This document shows positions 1 through 10,553 of a stretch of DNA of 64,000 bases, piece after piece. The first letter of the stretch is position 1; each line of letters starts with the position of its first letter. This stretch comes from Homalodisca vitripennis (lineage: Eukaryota; Arthropoda; Insecta; Hemiptera; Cicadellidae): positions 20,173,501 through 20,237,500 of the forward strand of contig NC_060209.1 in the NCBI RefSeq assembly GCF_021130785.1. The letters run 5' to 3'. The notes under the pieces were generated by a model. That model made no database searches, was not told where the DNA came from, and was given only the letters and a program-made list of their open reading frames with translations. The position numbers and the translations under genes were made by a program.

Positions 1-626
1 AGAACTAAACCAATTCACTATCCGAGAATTTGTGATCCAAAACATCAAATATTTGAGTATGAAATTTAAGAATTTTATGAAAAATTCGTTTATTAAGTTA
101 CCATTTGAACCTTTATTCTGACTATGGTGATTGAATAATTAGACCTTCATATTGTGTTGTGGGGTTCTTAAAGGCATCATCTCGGGCAAGTCATTTGCTA
201 ACCACGATTTAAAATGTTTAATTTTTAACTCGGATTTAATTGTTTTATTAATTTACCGCGGCCGACGCGGTACCTGCTCGTTTGAAAACAAAAACCGCTA
301 GACTGCCGAATCAACAGGGACGCTGCCTTAGGACTCACTGGAATAAGCAACCCCCCAGGGTTCTGACGTCACGCCTGGACACAGTTACTGCGATGATTTA
401 GCACCCCTTTCGGATACTTTTCATCTTTGATGTTACAAAAACAAAATTGCTTTTCGAGGATTGGAGTATTCTTCAGTAATAAATTTTAAACAAAGAACCA
501 GTGTTTCGATCTCATACTTTCGTTCACCCGTTTATGAACTTTAACAGGTTCATAAAAGCTTTCAAAGTTTTTATCAAACCGGAACAGTAATACATTATGG
601 AATGAGATGAGATGTATTTAATTTAA

Positions 627-672
<46 letters not shown>

Positions 673-1607
673 TTCTCTCGTGCAAAGCCATTACATTTCT
701 CTTAATTAATTAATCTTTTATGAGGGCATTTATAAAATCGTATCTGTAAGGATAGTATATCTTATAACATGAGTTAATTGGCACGATCATTTTTAGCTGC
801 ACACTCGTATGTTTTCAATATTGGGAAGCATACAAAAACGTAAAATTGGATGGATATGAAAGTAATCCTGCTGATAGCGCAACGAAGCAACACCCTCAAG
901 TTTTACGAAATACTTAAACGTTGCGTAACTTTTATTAGCTATGAGTCAGAATACCGATTTAACTAAATAGGTTTTTGGATGTGCAACAGTGTGTGAATAA
1001 AGCTGACATCTTCTTGGAAATATACACATTTACATCTGACATGATGAGCTAGGAAAATGAATTACATATATTTCAGGGTCCTGAGAAAAAACAGGAATTC
1101 GGCCACATAAGTCAGCTTGTGTTTCTCCAATAGTCCAAGATTGCTCTTAATGTTTCCAAGTTATTCGATAACTAAGAAAAGTATAACCAAATAAAGGCTC
1201 TTTAGTCTCTTTATACATTTCAGAACAAACTAGTGCCGGTATTGTGTTAATAGTATACATAATTAATCACAAGTGAAAAGTGAGTTAGGACCATTAATTT
1301 AGTAATTTACACAATCATGTATGTCAGGTTGGGAATTTTCATAAGTATTAAAAGCCTGTCTGAAATTCAAATTTAAACATAGGTTTGAAGCAGCCCAACT
1401 GTATTGGTATGACTAGACCTTCTGGTAGTGTAAATTCTTCTAATTCCTTTTACTGATTTAGGAATAGCGCTTGTTGCAATATATTGATGCAAAAACTCCG
1501 CAAAGATATGCAAACGGGCAAAAAGTGGTACTCAAGGTAAACAAGTGGAGAGCAAAAATTTGTATGTAATTGCTTCTGACATGTGTCCGTGTAGTACGAT
1601 ACATTAA
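1..1607. other. AT-rich non-coding DNA
   Basis: I see no coding signal here. Short open frames lack codon structure or recognisable motifs. A stretch near 250-420 is GC-richer but unremarkable. The block also holds a TA microsatellite, listed separately. Confidence 0.7.
632..669. repeat. (TA)n microsatellite
   Basis: An uninterrupted run of TA dinucleotides of about 19 units lies in AT-rich DNA. Confidence 0.95.
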
Positions 1608-1610
1608 AAG

Positions 1611-2493
1611 ATGGAACTTGGAAAATGACCTTCTCGAGTATAAGTGACTTCTAACAGAAGATGCAAATGTTGCCCGTGGGTTCTCGATGACTTCTGTGTT
1701 GGAGCCCCAGGCTTCCAAACCTGTACAGTGTGACGGGGTGTACGTGTAACACTATAGCTTGAAAGATGGAACTTGGAAAATGACCTTCTCGAGTATAAGT
1801 GAATTCTAACAGAAGATGCAAATGTTGCCCGTGGGTTCTCGATGACTTCTGTGTTGGAGCCCCAGGCTTCCAAACCTGTACAGTGTGACGGGGTGTACGT
1901 GTAACACTATAGCTTGAAAGATGGAACTTGGAAAACGACCTTCTCGAGTATAAGTGACTTCTAACAGAAGATGCAAATGTTGCCCGTGGGTTCTCGATGA
2001 CTTCTGTGTTGGAGCCCCAGGCTTCCAAACCTGTACAGTGTGACGGGGTGTACGTGTAACACTATAGCTTGAAAGATGGAACTTGGAAAATGACCTTCTC
2101 GAGTATAAGTGAATTCTAACAGAAGATGCAAATGTTGCCCGTGGGTTCTCGATGACTTCTGTGTTGGAGCCCCAGGCTTCCAAACCTGTACAGTGTGACG
2201 GGGTGTACGTGTAACACTATAGCTTGAAAGATGGAACTTGGAAAATGACCTTCTCGAGTATAAGTGACTTCTAACAGAAGATGCAAATGTTGCCCGTGGG
2301 TTCTCGATGACTTCTGTGTTGGAGCCCCAGGCTTCCAAACCTGTACAGTGTGACGGGGTGTACGTGTAACACTATAGCTTGAAAGATGGAACTTGGAAAA
2401 TGACCTTCTCTAGTATAAGTGACTTCTAACAGATGATGCAAGTGTTGCCCGTGGGTTCTCGATGACTTCTGTGTTGGAGCCCCAGGCTTCCAA
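1611..2493. repeat. 155-bp satellite array, about 5.7 copies
   Basis: The unit starting ATGGAACTTGG recurs at 1611, 1766, 1921, 2076, 2231 and 2386, a strict 155-bp period with very few differences. The array breaks off at 2493 inside the sixth unit. A GTGAATTC versus GTGACTTC variant alternates in the first five copies (copies 2 and 4 carry GAATTC), hinting at a 310-bp dimeric higher-order unit. The minus strand reads open across units, but 155 is not a multiple of three and the reading frame changes each unit, so this is not coding. Confidence 0.97.
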
Positions 2494-3944
2494 GATACGG
2501 GATGAATTAATTTAATTTGAATTGCAAAGTTGGAGTTTCGATAATTATTACCAACAATTTTATTCCAGTCCAAAGATATCACCATCCAGGCAATAATATA
2601 GAGGGCACTCCTGTAGGAGTCCTAAGCGTCCAGGAGTGATGCAATGTGATTGGAAGGTTGCAGAAACTGGGATTTCAATCAATACAAATTCCGTTAAGCT
2701 ATCGGATAATGTTGGACTCTTCGAGTTTCCGAATTCTTCACCTATGGTATAGAGGCACACACACTGTGGGATGCGGAATTGGCATTCTTGCAGTACCATC
2801 CCTAAACAACACGAATGCTCGGGGGGTTTTGAAGCCAAGTCGTACCAAATTATCATTAAAAAACACAAACACGAGGTATTCGGCGAAAGGACAACCCAGA
2901 AAGTGCACAGTTTATTGAATATTCAAGTTTTATTAACTAAACAAATTACTATTTCTACTACATATTGCAATATTAACATTGTACTTAGAAGAGAAACATT
3001 ATTAAAACAGCTGTCTATCTTTAGACACAAAGCGTTTTTTAATCAGATCTTTTGGAAGTTTGTACATACTTCTTTCATTTGTCACCAGGCTCAAATATTT
3101 GTTAACGACGCCTATTTAACTGAACTATTGGACTATTCGAGGACAATGCTGCGATCAAACGCGCAACTGTATGAGTTTGATAAGGCTAAGAATTTGAACA
3201 CCCGGCGTTATCATAGCATGTTTTTATCATAACGTTTCATACGTATTTTATTCTTGGTAATACATAATTTAGCTACACATCTACGGTTAAAATTATTCAT
3301 CTTTATTCTCCTTTTATCAATCCGGTATGATAATTTGCGGTCATCATTGACTTCAATGGTAATGAAATTTAGTGTTAATACAGGCAAAATCTCGGAATTC
3401 CAGAGTAATACGGGAGAAGGGAGAATAGAAATTCCGACTGTTTACACCACACCAGGGGATACTCCTACACGCCTCGTGGTGCTCATTTGTTTTCCCGCCA
3501 TTTGAATCGAAATGGTCGTAAAAACTGGAGGATGATAATACACTTTATAAAAGGCAAATAAATTAAAGTTCAACGAATATTTCCAAGATTTGCAACACCA
3601 AAAGCTACTTCTCTGTTTCAAGAAATATGAAACTATACAGAAACAGCGAAATAATACGCGATTGTTTGGCCAGATTGCGATCACAGAACAAAACCAACGT
3701 TCTGAGCATACGTAAACACCAACAAACTTCCCAAATTTGGTTTCAAAGATTCCCCATTTTATTTCACACGTTCCAGAATTAGCCTCCTACTGCACGACGA
3801 ATTGAAACATTTTTTCAAGGGCGAAAGGATCATGACGATATCAGTGTTTATCTCCGGTATGACGTCATTATACTCGTCCCTTGATAAGAGCTTTACCGCA
3901 ATAATACCGCAGCTCTATTATCGCTAACCTTTCTCTTATCTTAG
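2494..3944. other. non-coding DNA, no gene recognised
   Basis: The longest open frame (2771-3232, +, 153 residues) has no recognisable domain and its composition is that of AT-rich random sequence. 3840-3944 contains several GATA-type motifs (TGATAAG, CTTATC) and a CRE-like TGACGTCA near 3852, which could be regulatory but is unproven. Confidence 0.6.
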
Positions 3945-3989
3945 AGTTAGCGCGCAGTAAGCGTGATGGGCGCTTCGAATCTCACGTCG
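3945..3989 (+). other. candidate 45-bp non-coding leader exon (splice-site pair)
   Basis: A pyrimidine-rich acceptor (CTTTCTCTTATCTTAG, AG at 3943-3944) is followed 45 bp later by a near-ideal donor, CG|GTAAGTAAA, with GT at 3990-3991. The enclosed segment is GC-rich with several CpGs in an AT-rich neighbourhood. It lies about 5.7 kb upstream of the dpp start codon on the same strand, so it could be a leader (5' UTR) exon, or the donor could belong to a longer first exon. It holds an ATG at 3965. If spliced to the acceptor at 9727-9728, that ATG would open a short frame overlapping the dpp start. This is inference from splice-site sequence only. Confidence 0.25.
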
Positions 3990-4913
3990 GTAAGTAAACA
4001 AACTTCAGTTGGTTAGAAATATTAGTCTTTATCGTTTTTAGCATGTACTGTCCACTGTTAAGAGACACAGTCACTGATTTTCACATACTTGTGGTGTTGA
4101 CTAAGTTAAGATTCATTTGAATATTGTAGGAAACAGTGATGTAGCCTATCATACGCTTATCTGTTAATTTTGACTAATGGGTGGAGAAGCAAACTATAAA
4201 AACTCCTTATTCTCAGTACATTTGTGTTGACGTAATCTGTATTATTGAATAATTTATAATCGCTATCATCTACAACGGAACCGTGTACGAATTATACATA
4301 ATATTTATCCCTTTCTTGTGCTAAATTACCCTAGTTGTCAATAAAGCGCAACGTATACAAACTAAGCCGGAAAAAGAAATTACTGGTTTACAAAAATTAT
4401 GACATTATGTAATTATTCGGTAAACGTAGTTAGCGCTTAAGTCATTACAAAATTGTGAACGCACTGAACCGACATGAAGGAACAGGGTTGTTAGGTTCAT
4501 TGATGAAATGCAAGGAGTACGCTGTACCGGAATGTATTGTCAACACTCAATGGAAACGAGTTATAAGGAGTGAGACCTTATCAGGCAGGACAAGATTACT
4601 GGCGTAACGGGACGGGAGACTTCTGCTGAGGCGATGTCTTTCTTTGCTTCGTCAGCCCCTGGTTAATCAGCGAGTTGTTTTCTTGATTTTCCATAAGAAT
4701 GTGAACAAAAGATCAAACCAAATAAAGATACCAAAGTCAAATTTGTTTTGCAACGCCAGGTTTCAAAAGTTAAGATTATAATCTGATAGTTACGCCCATT
4801 CATACCAAGCATCACACACACGCACGAAAATTAAATTTGGTACACCAGATCCGAAATTTGGCTGATTTTAGGCCAATACCAGTTAGTTATCTCAGTGACT
4901 CTCTTTGAACACA

Positions 4914-5159
4914 TCAATCTAGTAAAGCGCATTCACCACCAGATGGCGCTTCAGTTGAGCTCGAATGGGATTTGAATTTTCCGTTGGAAGCATTCAGGGA
5001 GTTAATCAGCCTAACACCCACTTGAGACGGCAAATGCTGCCGCCCTGTGCTGTTATACTCACAAGTTGTCCCTGCCTCTAGTTCCATACTGGTGGATGAT
5101 GTCTCGGCGCCGTGTATGAAAGTACACGTGGTCCAGCAGTACAGAACCCTTAAGCACAT
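4914..5159 (-). mobile_element. degraded LINE ORF2 tail (copy 1 of 3)
   Basis: Read on the minus strand, it encodes HLPSQVGVRLINSL, which aligns with HLPSEPGPQFVNRL at 10.6 kb and HLLSQAGVHFINR at 24.6 kb. The DNA around the shared TTGTCCCTGCCTCT segment also matches the 10.6-kb copy. Phrases of the form LP..aG..fiN.LP are typical of the extreme C-terminus of jockey-like non-LTR retrotransposon ORF2 proteins. Frames are broken and no reverse-transcriptase core is present, so this is a dead 3' fragment. The family assignment is from memory of that motif. Confidence 0.55.
4936..4949 (+). promoter_or_regulatory. CTCF-type site, perfect 14-mer match
   Basis: CCACCAGATGGCGC matches the general CTCF core consensus CCASYAGRKGGCRS at all 14 positions. 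It points towards dpp and faces a second perfect match on the other strand at 7071-7084. It lies at the edge of a LINE remnant, so it may have arrived with the element. Binding is not shown by sequence alone. Confidence 0.4.
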
Positions 5160-6421
5160 AGAGGCAGAGTAAAGTAAGCAGTTTTAGTTCCCTGAACGGC
5201 TCTTTAAAATTTAGTTAGAAAGGATTAAACTATTAAAACAAGTAGTTCTTCCTATCTGACAGAAGAAGATAAATCGAAGCAAGTTTAATTCCAGTGTCTA
5301 TAGGTTATACAAGAGACATAAGATTAGGTGTCTTTAGTTTAGATACTTTATTTTTTTTTATTAATATTTTAATTTCCATGTGCTTGTAGTGTTCGTGCTG
5401 AGGGTTAATGTATTGCTAATACAGTTAAAAAGCATACAAATTGTCTGACTTGCTAGCTTCTGACCTGGGAAGCCTACCAGTAAATACTGTTATTAAAATA
5501 AAATGTTAAGAAAATCCGTTCTTAAACAATTTTGTATCGATTTCTCTAAACATAAAGAAATACGATCAATTATTTTAGAAGTCTTAGTTGTACACGTTAA
5601 AAACCCCTGCGAGAGAGTAACATGTTTTCGGTACACGTCGGACCATCAATAGCTGTAGTGTATTATAAGTTATAATTTATTGCAACCCATGGTGCAATCG
5701 AAGCAATCAATCGATATTGATTGAAACCAGATGAGAGATTCATCAAATGCATTTCTGTTTTGATTTTAAATGACACTGTTTTCTTATGCCGTCGGTTGCT
5801 TTCATTTTTGACAAATGATAAAGAATGTTTAAAATCAGAAGGAAGTTTTTTTCTGCAAAGACATAAGAGATGCCGATGACTTCGGGAGAAGCACTTGTTG
5901 CATCAGATGGCGCAATGTTGGAGTACAGAGAATGAGGACGTACCCGAAGAGATGAAGGTCGGAGACTAGTTTTGCCGTATCAGCCCGGGGAAATATCAGC
6001 GGTAGATTAGACGGGTCCGCGCAGACAGCCTGGCTCCTAACGGTGCGCAGGTGTTCTCTTCGACTCTGCTAGGCGGCTTGGCTTCCAAACAGATCTTTCT
6101 TTTCTTCTCCTTCCCACCCATTCGCGTTCAGTTCTCTGAAGTGCACAATGCCTCTGTGTTCGCAACGCAACAGGATTCGTTTGTCACTTGTTTTTTTAGA
6201 GATTGTAACAATTTTTTAAGGATCACTCGTCCGTACCGGCTTGATAATAACCTCAAAGTCTTCTGTCTTAGGGGAATGTATCTTCCACTCTGAGAAATAT
6301 TTAGTTGGTGGGTGTTTAATCAAAAGAACAACAGTCAAGGCTGTTTGTTGTATTTCAATTGCTGCGTTTCCAGGATATGCTTTATCCTTCTAAAGTAATA
6401 TCATAACGTACTTTGTATGAA
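5160..6421. other. non-coding DNA with a GC-richer patch at 5880-6130
   Basis: No coding signal is recognised. The 5880-6130 patch is richer in GC and CpG than its surroundings and could be regulatory. Nothing more specific can be said. Confidence 0.5.
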
Positions 6422-6552
6422 GTTTGTTTTTGACGATGGAAGGAGTATGAAGGAAATAAGATTTTTCAGTAATACAAAAAACGTAGTGTTACTGATTTTT
6501 TGTATGTCTGATCGATGGTAAATGTCTGGGAAACCCCTGTTTCCTTCGTCAT
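6422..6552. mobile_element. short fold-back element (TTTGACGATGGAAGG family, copy 1)
   Basis: The left end reads TTTTGACGATGGAAGG...GAAGGAAAT; the right end is its approximate reverse complement (GATCGATGG...GTTTCCTTCGTCA). The arms contain CAGTAATACAAAAA and its complement TACTGATTTTTTGTA. The same terminal sequences recur at 32.3, 36.7, 40.5, 49.3 and 54.1 kb, and a sister subfamily is at 59.2-60.0 kb. This copy keeps only the ends, so it is an internally deleted, non-autonomous derivative. Confidence 0.75.
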
Positions 6553-7907
6553 AACATAGCTCCCCACTTATTTCTGATCCATAAAGTTACTATTTCGAGT
6601 CTAACTTATCTATTGCATGGCACTTTTTTTTATCTAGATTCAACCAAGGGCTTCAACATCATCATGTGGTTTTATCTCTTGTGGTGTCTACAGCAAAATA
6701 AGTGAAGTATTTGCTATAAATAAGTTTTTTCATTACATATATAAATGGATACTGTTTGGGTGTCTGACATAACAGCTGACCGTCGGAATAAAAGTTTTTT
6801 CTTTACTTTGAAGTACGAATATGTCAAAACGAGATCACTGAAAACCTTAGCATTTGCTAGAATGCAACGAATGCGAGCGAGTATAATCCTGCTGATAGTC
6901 CAGATCCGCGTTTCCGTCATGGCCGTTAAGTCTGACTCGTAAAGAGCGGTGTTTAACGCTCAATTGAGTACTCAATTCGTGAGTGCAGGGTCTACATTCC
7001 AGGAGCCCAGTTTATTATCTAGCCGGCTTAGTGTCCGCGCTGCGCGGCCCCGCGCTGCGCAGGCTCAGGCCTGCCATCTAGTGGTGGTTATGTAAACCAA
7101 CACCAGTTCGAGCGTCACGCTGTCTACCGACCGTTCCGTGAACCTTGATCCTATCGCGTTATTTATAGGTAGTTATTAGCGGCGGATTTACCAGATGCGC
7201 ACTAGACAGACCCTAATTGAAAGCGATTTATGGTTCGCTGTGTTGTTCAATTAAATTTGATTGAGATACTTTGCCTTTTTGCTCTCAGATTGCCTGATAG
7301 GTTTCTAATAGTGCGTCGTTTTCTGAAATACTGCAGATTTAACTACTGACTGCCCTTCTCGCTGTTAGAAAACTACTGTTTCTTGGTTGCATAGGCTAAA
7401 GTGAAAATTGTCTTTGTAGACAATTCTTCTTCAAACCTTCTTATTATTATTTTGTTCGTATTTGCAGGAAAGTATTTCAATATGGAGAGAACTGAATAGA
7501 AACAAAACTATCTATGAATATTAAAATGTTGAAGTAGGTTAAACAGCTCTGCAACGTAAGGTTCCCTACCAATGTAGATCAGCACGAATATATTATCTAC
7601 AGTTTCAAAAACCGTCTTAAGAATCATAGCAATTCCTTCATTTAGTAAATGAAGAGTTAGGTGGCTCATACTTTATGTGTCTTTCATATTCTTCTAGATT
7701 ACTTTCTAAAGGAGCCCGTGTATGTGGTAAGGATTTACTAGGCTGCGAGTGAAAGCGGGCTCGATCTAGAGATGACATCTGGTATGTTAACCTCGATGTG
7801 TCCACCGTAACTCTAACATAGCCTCCTACAACATACTGGATCGTTCTGGATAAAACTGGTTTTTACCACTGCTTGTTTTTCTGATCGCCACGCCAACCAA
7901 ATCTTTT
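6553..7907. other. non-coding DNA with a GC/CpG patch at 7010-7150
   Basis: The patch includes GCGCTGCGCGGCCCCGCGCT and the CTCF-type site at 7071-7084. A dense GC segment in AT-rich flanks may be a promoter or insulator. No coding exon is recognised. Confidence 0.45.
7071..7084 (-). promoter_or_regulatory. CTCF-type site, perfect 14-mer match, reverse orientation
   Basis: The minus strand reads CCACTAGATGGCAG, a full match to CCASYAGRKGGCRS. With the + strand match at 4936 it forms a convergent pair 2.1 kb apart upstream of dpp, the orientation usually linked to CTCF loop anchors in vertebrates. It sits inside a GC-rich patch. Occupancy is inferred only. Confidence 0.4.
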
Positions 7908-8652
7908 TTGTCGTTATCTTGCGATCGAGTAGGATCGATTGACGTCAACTCGTTAACACCCACCTACCTTTGCTTCCTGCTACCGCCAGAGGCTGGTCGA
8001 GCTTGGCTCTATTCCAGGACCCGTGCACTGGTTCTGGATTATACATCGTTATCATCAAATAGGAGAGCAATATTCCATACCTTTAGATGTATAATATCCG
8101 TACTTACCATAATTTTCCACCTGGCACAATTTTCTCTTCTCATTAACTCAAAGCACTGGTAAATAAAGTAAAAAAAGTAAAAGAAAAGTATGATGGAATT
8201 CGAAATAGATACTGCTGACTGTGACACTTTCTGTAAATGTAATCCAGTTGGAACCTCCAAATTGACAAAATAAAGCTCAAGGGTTTGCAAAGTTGAATAC
8301 CTCATCAGGTGGACCCGCTTGCTTTATTCTTTGCTACAGAGATTGATAGCTCTTCACCAATTGAAACTGCCGATAGATGCTGCCATTGAGAAGTATATAT
8401 AGTCGGTCTTGACAACCCGAGGAGTACTTAGTAGCTAAGTATCCCTCTGAATGACGACATTAAGGCGGCGACGGTGGACGCAGCTCTCAAGTAGCATTTT
8501 GTTTTTACATTATTCATCGGAGTAGAGCCGAGCGTGTGTATTCAGGCGGCCAATTATCTGAAATGACTGGAAGGACTCGGACCCTGTCAATCGCCCATAA
8601 TTGGACTGGGCCGCTCGTCCCTGACTCCTGACGACTTGATGATGTCGGAGCC
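7908..8652. other. dpp-upstream non-coding DNA
   Basis: No coding potential is recognised. It contains the TATA-like candidate listed at 8394-8401 and grades into the 95-bp array. Confidence 0.5.
8394..8401 (+). promoter_or_regulatory. TATA-like box, candidate promoter upstream of dpp
   Basis: TATATATA is followed by G, and about 25-60 bp downstream the base composition shifts to GC-richer sequence (8420-8500). It lies 1.35 kb before the dpp start codon on the same strand. TATA-like strings are common in AT-rich DNA, so this is weak evidence. Confidence 0.15.
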
Positions 8653-9239
8653 TCTTCTGTGCGACATAAAGTGTGTTGCCGCTGCACAAAGGTTGGCCAG
8701 TCGTCACGCTATTCAGCGGAGACCTCCTCGGCTCTCGTCTTGCACAGGCTTCTCTTCGACATAAAGTGTGTTGCCGCTGCACAAAGGTTGGCTAGTCGTC
8801 ACGCTATTCAGCGGAGACCTCCTCGGCTCTCGTCTTGCACAGGCTTCTCTTCGACATAAAGTGTGTTGCCGCTGCACAAAGGTTGGCCAGTCGTCACGCT
8901 ATTCAGCGGAGACCTCCTCGGCTCTCGTCTTGCACAGGCTTCTCTTCGACATAAAGTGTGTTGCCGCTGCACAAAGGTTGGCCAGTCGTCACGCTATTCA
9001 GCGGAAACCTCCTCGGCTCTCGTCTTGCACAGGCTTCTCTTCGACATAAAGTGTGTTGCCGCTGCACAAAGGTTGGCCAGTCGTCACACTATTCAGCGGA
9101 GACCTCCTCGGCTCTCGTCTTGCACAGGCTTCTCTTCGACATAAAGTGTGTTGCCGCTGCACAAAGGTTGGCCAGTCGTCACGCTATTCAGCGGAGACCT
9201 CTTTGGCTCTCGTCTTGCACATGCTTCTCTTCGTCTTAA
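8653..9239. repeat. 95-bp tandem array, about 6 copies, immediately upstream of dpp
   Basis: GACATAAAGTGTGTTGCCGC recurs at 8663, 8758, 8853, 8948, 9043 and 9138: a strict 95-bp period with nearly identical units (single changes such as GCCAGTCG/GCTAGTCG). The last unit decays at about 9233. Units are GC-rich compared with flanks. Open frames run through the array because the unit has few stops, but 95 is not divisible by three, so the frames rotate and are not a protein. The array ends about 0.5 kb before the dpp start codon. Confidence 0.97.
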
Positions 9240-9633
9240 AGTTTAAACAATCACGGGAGCGTTAAAGTTTCATCGTCTGTTTGGAATTTTCAACGTTGTC
9301 ATACTGACTGGAGAAGGCATTGTTATAGTTTAGAATATGGATACTTATCACAATACTACTAAAAATATTTTTTTTCTTTGCACACAGTTTTATTTTAGTG
9401 AAAACAAAGTGATTTGTCTATAAAATTAGTCTTCTTCATTAGAGTGGTGCTGTCAATCTAGATAAATGAAGCTCCATCTGTACTTTCGTTAAGATCTGCA
9501 TCAAAATAGTTGAATGCTGCTTTGAAGCTGTTTCTGTATGAAGTAAAAGGTAAAAGTGGGTGGCTACTTCCAAAGAGGTTTGTTTTATATCCCCATCCAA
9601 TAAATACTTAGGCAGTCATTGTACTAACATTCG
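9240..9633. other. probable intron or leader sequence before the dpp coding exon
   Basis: AT-rich, no ORF. It runs up to the duplicated acceptor segment, so if that acceptor is used this is the 3' part of the intron behind a leader exon. Confidence 0.4.
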
Positions 9634-9743
9634 TAGCTCTGTCTTCATCCATGTGGTATATTTTGTGTTCCAGGAGTGTGACCGACCATAGCTCTGTCTT
9701 CATCCATGTGGTATATTTTGTGTTCCAGGAGTGTGACCGACCA
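9634..9743 (+). repeat. perfect 55-bp tandem duplication carrying the 3' splice site at the dpp ATG
   Basis: Copies at 9634-9688 and 9689-9743 are identical. Each contains TTTTGTGTTCCAG|GAGTG, a plausible acceptor (AG at 9672-9673 and 9727-9728), and each ends in GACCGACCA. Only the second copy runs into TGCG, so its last A becomes the start of the dpp ATG. Use of the downstream acceptor gives a 14-nt leader before the ATG. Use of the upstream one adds 55 nt containing an ATG at 9706 whose frame overlaps the dpp start out of frame (open to 10050). Confidence 0.9.
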
Positions 9744-10019
9744 TGCGTGGGCTGTTGATGGTCCTCTCGGTGCTCTCTTTGCCGCCGTGTCTGCTCGCCG
9801 CCCAGGGCGCCGCCCCCTCGTCAGCCATAGAGGCCGGCTTGCTGTCCGTGCTCGGGCTAGGACGCCGCCCCCGCCCTCTGTCGCGCCGCCCCCACATCCC
9901 TGCAGCTATGCTGGAGCTCTACAAGAGGCAGACCGGGCAAGACCTGGACACCACGACGTTGCCGCTTCCAGGCCGTCTCACCCGCTCAGCCAACACCGTC
10001 CGCGCCTTCACGCATACAG
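9743..10019 (+). CDS. dpp: decapentaplegic (BMP2/4-class ligand), coding exon 1
   Basis: This exon encodes residues 1-92 plus the first base of codon 93. The start at 9743 opens a signal peptide (MRGLLMVLSVLSLPPCLLAA), so the product is secreted. Then comes the N-terminal prodomain: a basic RRPRPLSRRP stretch, the family motif IPAAMLELYKRQTG (the BMP2/4 prodomain has a similar mL.lY..q segment), and RSANTVRAF, a hallmark of Dpp/BMP2/4 prodomains just before the intron. The exon ends ACAG|GTTGGT, donor GT at 10020, phase 1; the donor is not ideal (no A at +3/+4) but is the only position that keeps the prodomain alignment. Immediately upstream is the 55-bp duplication. Known role of the family: a morphogen that signals through type I/II serine-threonine kinase receptors to Mad/Smad proteins, with roles in dorsal-ventral and appendage patterning. 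Confidence 0.93.
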
Positions 10020-10111
10020 GTTGGTACAACTGCTGTACGATAATCGCTGAAGGGATTGTTTTGAATCACGATTGTCCCTGCTTCACCCGTGGGTGTTAGT
10101 GGGCAACAATC

Positions 10112-10344
10112 TTTTTTTTTTAAGGAGAGTCAGATCCCCTTTTATGCCTTATTCTGTCTGACCCCATGTGCAACTGGCCTATGCAGGATCTTATCAAACA
10201 GAATAAAGGGGAGAGTCCATACAGTGCGAGGTCGATGGTACTGATAAAAAGTGCAATGGTCAGAGACAAGATTTGAACCTGCGTTATCTCTAACTCAGAC
10301 TCAAAGTCCAACCACTTAGACCGCTCGACCATCGGCACTCCCAG
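10112..10344 (-). mobile_element. tRNA-derived SINE, inverted in the dpp intron
   Basis: The minus strand begins with GGGAGTGCCGATGG followed by TGGTCGAGCGGTCTAAGTGG, a pol III A box in a Leu/Ser-type tRNA head. The B box is GGTTCAAATCTTG. A unique body follows (ACTCCCCTTTATTCTG) and then an A tail (the T run at 10112-10121 on the + strand). A second copy of the same element, same orientation relative to its head and tail, is at 60633-60866; the two share head, body and the terminal CTCTCCTTAAAA. No clean target duplication is visible. Confidence 0.9.
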
Positions 10345-10553
10345 TTCACATCCTTCCTAGTCACTTCCATTTTGGTGTTATAGTTTTTACTGTTGGTAAT
10401 ATTGGACTTATTCATATATACAATATTTTCTGTTCATAATCTCGTTCATTCGAATTTATCCACTCTAGCCGCAGTGTCAGTCAGCCAATCCAGAGCCAAA
10501 ACTCGTCTAGATTATAAAATGCTGCTTGAATAAAGGCTGATTTCAGACGAGCT

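Noticed and set aside
268..273. CG-rich GACGCGG string near the left end as a promoter
   Set aside because: It is an isolated short motif with no other promoter element.
1651..2338. Repeated 125-codon minus-strand ORFs
   Set aside because: They are shifted copies of the 155-bp satellite read in rotating frames, not a gene.
2771..3232. 153-codon + strand ORF
   Set aside because: Composition follows the AT-rich DNA and no motif, start context or splice structure supports it.
8659..9265. Overlapping 93-codon + strand ORFs before dpp
   Set aside because: They are readings of the 95-bp tandem array; each starts one unit later in a different frame.
9706..10050. 114-codon ORF overlapping dpp exon 1 in another frame
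   Set aside because: It runs through dpp coding sequence and the intron donor. I mention its start only as a possible upstream frame.
10112..10344. A tRNA gene in the dpp intron
   Set aside because: The acceptor stem does not pair and the sequence continues into a SINE body with an A tail.
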